A stretch of DNA of 64,000 bases from Sycobia sp. Sy_11 (Eukaryota; Arthropoda; Insecta; Hymenoptera; Epichrysomallidae), in contig JACCIC010000053.1 in NCBI GenBank assembly GCA_018907035.1, forward strand, positions 966,001 through 1,030,000, read 5' to 3'. A program made the translations under genes and the position numbers. The notes below the pieces were generated by a model that did no database searches, was not told the DNA's origin, and saw only the letters and a list, made by a program, of their open reading frames with translations. Positions 60,498 through 64,000 of the stretch are shown one piece after another; the first letter of the stretch is position 1; every line of letters begins with the position of its first letter.

Positions 60498-60640
60498 CTG
60501 CCTTTCGGTAAGATCGAGGGACGCCGCTATCTCTATTCTTCTCGGCCGGCACAAGTACTTATTGAAGTGAAACTCCTTCTCGAGCTCCAGTAGCTGGGTA
60601 TTTGTGTAAGCCGTTCTTAATCTCCTTGGCAGGCCATTCT
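60498..60640 (-). CDS. pb: proboscipedia (Hox2) internal exon: homeodomain residues 1-44
   Basis: Nuclear homeodomain transcription factor; in insects pb specifies mouthpart (labial and maxillary) identity. The exon reads E-N-G-L followed by homeodomain residues 1-44, including [23 protein letters not shown] and the helix-2 segment ending TERQ. The combination L4, T6, A7, N10 and the CRPRR turn is typical of the Hox2/pb group. The acceptor is cgcag|AG on the minus strand (AG at 60642-60641) and splits the Glu codon, so one base comes from an unseen upstream exon. The donor is CAG|gtgagg (GT at 60497-60496), phase 0. The length of 143 nt equals 2 + 47 codons, which fits both phases. The donor falls between homeodomain residues 44 and 45, the homeobox intron position known from Drosophila lab, pb and Abd-B. 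An open frame continues upstream to an ATG at 60653 but only through the acceptor, so that is not a real start. Confidence 0.95.
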
Positions 60641-63600
60641 CTGCGAAGCACATTTTCGAGAAGTTAGCTATACTAGTTGCTTGGCGTGCACAACTGTACT
60701 CTTACAATTACGTTATGTTTGGTTTCTCTCTATTTAATTATTTTTTGCGTGCTCCCCATTGTCGCGCTTTTATTTAACAAGGGATGATTAACGACCGTCC
60801 GCGTCCGCGCGAGGGCATAAAGGATTCGTCAGGGAGCGAAATGAAACAGAAATATTGTAAACGTCAAAAAAAAATTGATATGGCAGATCCTGTTCGAGTT
60901 GCTGCTCGATGTATAATGATTAGGGTAAAGGTTCATCGAGCAGGATTGTGCAGAAATGCCGGACGGAGTATAAATAGATTCTATTTAAAACCAATTCGAA
61001 ATATATCTCTCTGGGACTTTATTATAATTTATTCTTTTCAAATGCATATGTAGTAGAATAAGAAATACGCAGCTGAATGTACTCTTGATGTATTCCAAGG
61101 CGAAGTAATACGAATACCAATACACGGTACTAGTCCTGTTTAGATATTTTTTTATGAACGATCGATACATACAATCGATAGATAATCGGAAACAATCGAA
61201 CAGTTGTAGATTTCAAAAATTAGAACGCTCATTACGATTTCGAACAATCGACGCACACAAACACATATGCGCTTTTCATCATTATTATGCACATACGTAT
61301 ATAGTGTATCTCATAATCTACATTCGAACGTCTTCGAGGGGACGCGTATCACGAGCGGTGGAAGTGGCGCGGGGAGCGCTGGGGGCGGGGGGGGGGGTGG
61401 GGGTTTGGTAAGCAGCGACGGCAGGGAGTGGAAGCGGAAGCGCGGGGACATTCTGCGGATACTTGTACTCCTTGAGGAAAGTTTCGCGCGGTAAGTCCGG
61501 GACCCCGCCGCCGGGGTTTGTATCTTGCGTCGACGCGGGAACGACGCCTAATTGTTATCGGGTAAGAAACTTGACGCAACGCGATAACAAGGAGGTGGAG
61601 CGTCAGGCCAAGTTTCTCCCGCCAGTGTATTCTCCCGGGAGATCCTCCTTGGGCGCTTTCGCGCCAAGTTACGCCCGTGTAGACGCGCGTGGGTCCCTAT
61701 ATACGTATATAGGGATGGGGCGCAGTCGCCGGTCGTCGGGGCGAAGAATGCACTTTTAAGTCCTATATAATATTGAGAGATCGGCGAGTGGTAATTAATT
61801 TCAGGAATGACGATCAATCACGTGGGCGTTGGACTATACTATTTTTTTTCTTCATTCTCTTTCGACGTATCCCTCGACGTGCTCAGAAAATTGTATCGAT
61901 CGATTTTTCCATAGACATATAGGGTGACTAGGCGGGGGGGGGGGGGACAATGGTCGTTGAATTGGAAAATTAATTTTGTACGTAAACACCTGTGTTTCTA
62001 TTGTGGGGCAAGTCACGTATTTCATGTACTTTCGCGCGCATATACGTAATTTTGTAACGACTGCGCGAGTGCAACAAAAAAGAAACAAAACAGCATGCAC
62101 AATATGTCGTTATATAGTTTTATAATAATTCTAATGATAATTTTATTTTGTTTTTGCAGATTCATGGCGCCGGCGTGGTCAATGTTTAAAGTTTGTGTAA
62201 ATATTATTGTGAATGAAAAAATTTAATTCATCGCGCGCTTTATTTTCCTCTATCTGTAGCGCTGGAAAGTTTCAAGAAAATTCGAACAACGATGTGGAAA
62301 TGAAAACGATTGGAAAATTTTATGCAGCAGTGATAGCTACAAAATAAATTTTCAAAATGTTCCATTTGTTCATATTATCTGACGATTATACTTAGAACTT
62401 TATAGTCATGTGAAATAGAGGTGAATTGAGGGCATAAATTAAAAACGACCTTTTGCATTTCTGCGCATAAATAATATTAGAAAATATTTGTTTGACTTAA
62501 GATCATAAGCACGTGAAATTAATGACAAAATTAAGTAAGTTAAAAAATTTTTTTGTATCATCGTCAGAAGATAAAACTGATGGTTCAAAAAACATTTTAT
62601 TTTATTGTATTGTACGTAAGTGGCTGTCGATGTCAATTTTTTGACAATCGAACAAACAGTATACATATGTTTGAGATAATATACATACAAACAATGGATT
62701 ATTCAAAATTTCAACCAATCATGTCCTTTGTTCAATATATTCATTATATAATCAGTATATTTTGTTGCTGCAAAGTTTTAACAAATTTGGACAATAAACC
62801 TCTATAGAAATAAAAGTTCATATAATTCAAAATAGAAAATTCGTAAATACAATTTTCTAACTGCTCAGATTTTTATGCCATTTGATGATACTGTTTAAGC
62901 TTTTAATTCATTAAACGTAGATCGAGAGCGTAAAAAACTAAAATTTACAATAATTTCATGTTCACATGTAATATTATTTAATTTTACACTACCGGCATCA
63001 ACGCGTTTATCCGGCTTCGGTTCATTTTTCTTCTCCAAATACATAATCATTAATCACGCGCAATTTGTTTGATAACTTTTTCGTAAAGTTCAGCATCAAA
63101 GCGCATATTCAAATTCTCAGTGGTGTGTCCCTCGCACTAGTATATATATATATATATATACGTGTATCATCGGCTCCCTCGCCAACTCAAAAGCAAACTT
63201 AATCTCGCGGCAAAATATTTATCGATTACTTATACATTCACCGTATCTAAGCCGCGTAGCGCGCGGTTATATAACCCCCCCCCTCCCCTTCCTCGCCCCG
63301 GTCTCGCGCAAAAGTCTCGACACTTCACGAGGGTTAAATTCAGTTTTCTCTCCTGGTATAACCGACGTTATTATAGCCTCTTCTGCCGCGCGAGTCAATG
63401 CAAAGTTCTTTCTTACCCGAGTTGGTGCGACGGGGGGGGGGTGGGGGTGAGCCTGAAAGTTTAGGCTCCAGTCCGACGCGATATGCCGCGCTCCGTTATA
63501 TATATATATATAATAGGGGAATAGGGAGGGGAAAAAGTGGCCGCTCGAGGGTGTGAATCCATCAGAAGAGCTTCCGGCGACGGGGTTGCGCGCGCCGCCT

Positions 63601-64000
63601 CGACGGTTCGGGGTGAGGGGGTGGCGGTGGTGGTGTCGGCGTTAAGGGCGGGGAGGGGATGGGAAGGAACGGGGACGGGCAGCCAGCCCGGGATCGCAGT
63701 CGGATGGGATGATTGACAAGCGGGGGCCTCATCGGCATTTCTGCCGCGCGCCGCGGATTGGTCCGGGGGCTCCCGTGGCCGTCAATCAAGGCTCGAGCCG
63801 CTTCCACGCCTATTGCGCGTACGTATGTCCCAGGCACCGTCCCGGATGTCGTCGGGTTACACGCACGGACGTCCGTCGGGGCTTTTTTACGCGCCTCCCG
63901 CCCCCCACTCCCCGCCATCCCTCCTCACGACGGCTCTACTGAGAAGCCCTTTCTTAAATATATATGTCTGTATATATATGTATATAGTCGAAGTATCCTC
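60641..64000 (-). other. presumed upstream intron of pb; no exon recognised
   Basis: The acceptor at 60641 shows that a coding exon ending one base into a codon must lie upstream. I looked for a Y-P-W-M hexapeptide and basic linker on the minus strand to 64000 and found none, so this stretch is probably intron or 5' flank. It has GC-rich blocks at 61320-61760 and 63540-63950, poly(G) runs at about 61386-61399, 61935-61946 and 63431-63440, and an AT-rich middle (62100-63000) with nothing recognisable. Confidence 0.6.
63710..63788. promoter_or_regulatory. inverted pair of TGATTGAC (Exd/Hox-like) sites
   Basis: TGATTGAC at 63710-63717 and its exact reverse complement GTCAATCA at 63781-63788, with an inverted CCAAT (ATTGG) at about 63757-63761 between them, in a GC-rich block upstream of the visible pb exons. 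TGATTGAY is the kind of site bound by Extradenticle/PBX with Hox partners. Confidence 0.35.

Noticed and set aside
60426..60653. 75-codon single-exon homeobox frame starting at an ATG at 60653
   Set aside because: The ATG is upstream of a splice acceptor and the 3' part reads into the intron (poly-Tyr); the correct model is an internal exon.
1..64000. CRISPR array
   Set aside because: No regularly spaced direct repeats with unique spacers; all arrays are microsatellites in an animal genome.

Overview
The window is animal genomic DNA, almost certainly from an insect. I infer Hymenoptera from the split between CpG-rich GC blocks and AT-rich DNA, the very heavy microsatellite load and the mariner relics. 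Its only recognisable cellular gene is the 3' two thirds or more of a proboscipedia (pb, Hox2 group) gene on the minus strand, in three exons: 60640-60498 (homeodomain residues 1-44), 60131-58681 (homeodomain residues 45-60 and a long Q/N/S/A-rich region) and 56589-55668 (H/Q-rich C-terminus and stop). Splice sites and phases agree exactly and give 838 residues. The exon(s) with the start codon and the YPWM hexapeptide were not found up to 64000 and probably lie beyond the right edge.

From 1 to about 54.5 kb I find no cellular gene. Given usual insect Hox order this is probably the 3' flank of pb towards labial (inference). It is a mosaic of (TA)n, (GA/CT)n and (GT/CA)n arrays, GC-rich blocks and AT-rich unique sequence. 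About 55 separate arrays are listed. Nearly all predicted reading frames here are IYIYIY, SLSLSL or RERERE artefacts.

Mobile DNA is sparse. There are two decayed mariner elements on the minus strand, 31906-32878 (short terminal inverted repeats) and 33160-34082 (inverted repeats of about 170-200 bp), a transposase relic at 23155-23460, and two less certain LTR-like segments near 25.0-25.4 and 35.85-36.1 kb.

The most unexpected feature is a complete type III hammerhead ribozyme motif at 25086-25154 (+). It has every core nucleotide, three consistent stems, a GUC cleavage site and a perfect 6-bp complementarity between loops I and II. No coding gene is attached to it. Other items worth attention are three exact AGGTGGCGC (insect CTCF-like) 9-mers, a long hairpin at 30.4-30.6 kb, a perfect 26-bp palindrome at 35.2 kb, a 20-bp dyad at 49.06 kb, paired TGATTGAC sites at 63.7 kb, and several diffuse cryptic repeats.
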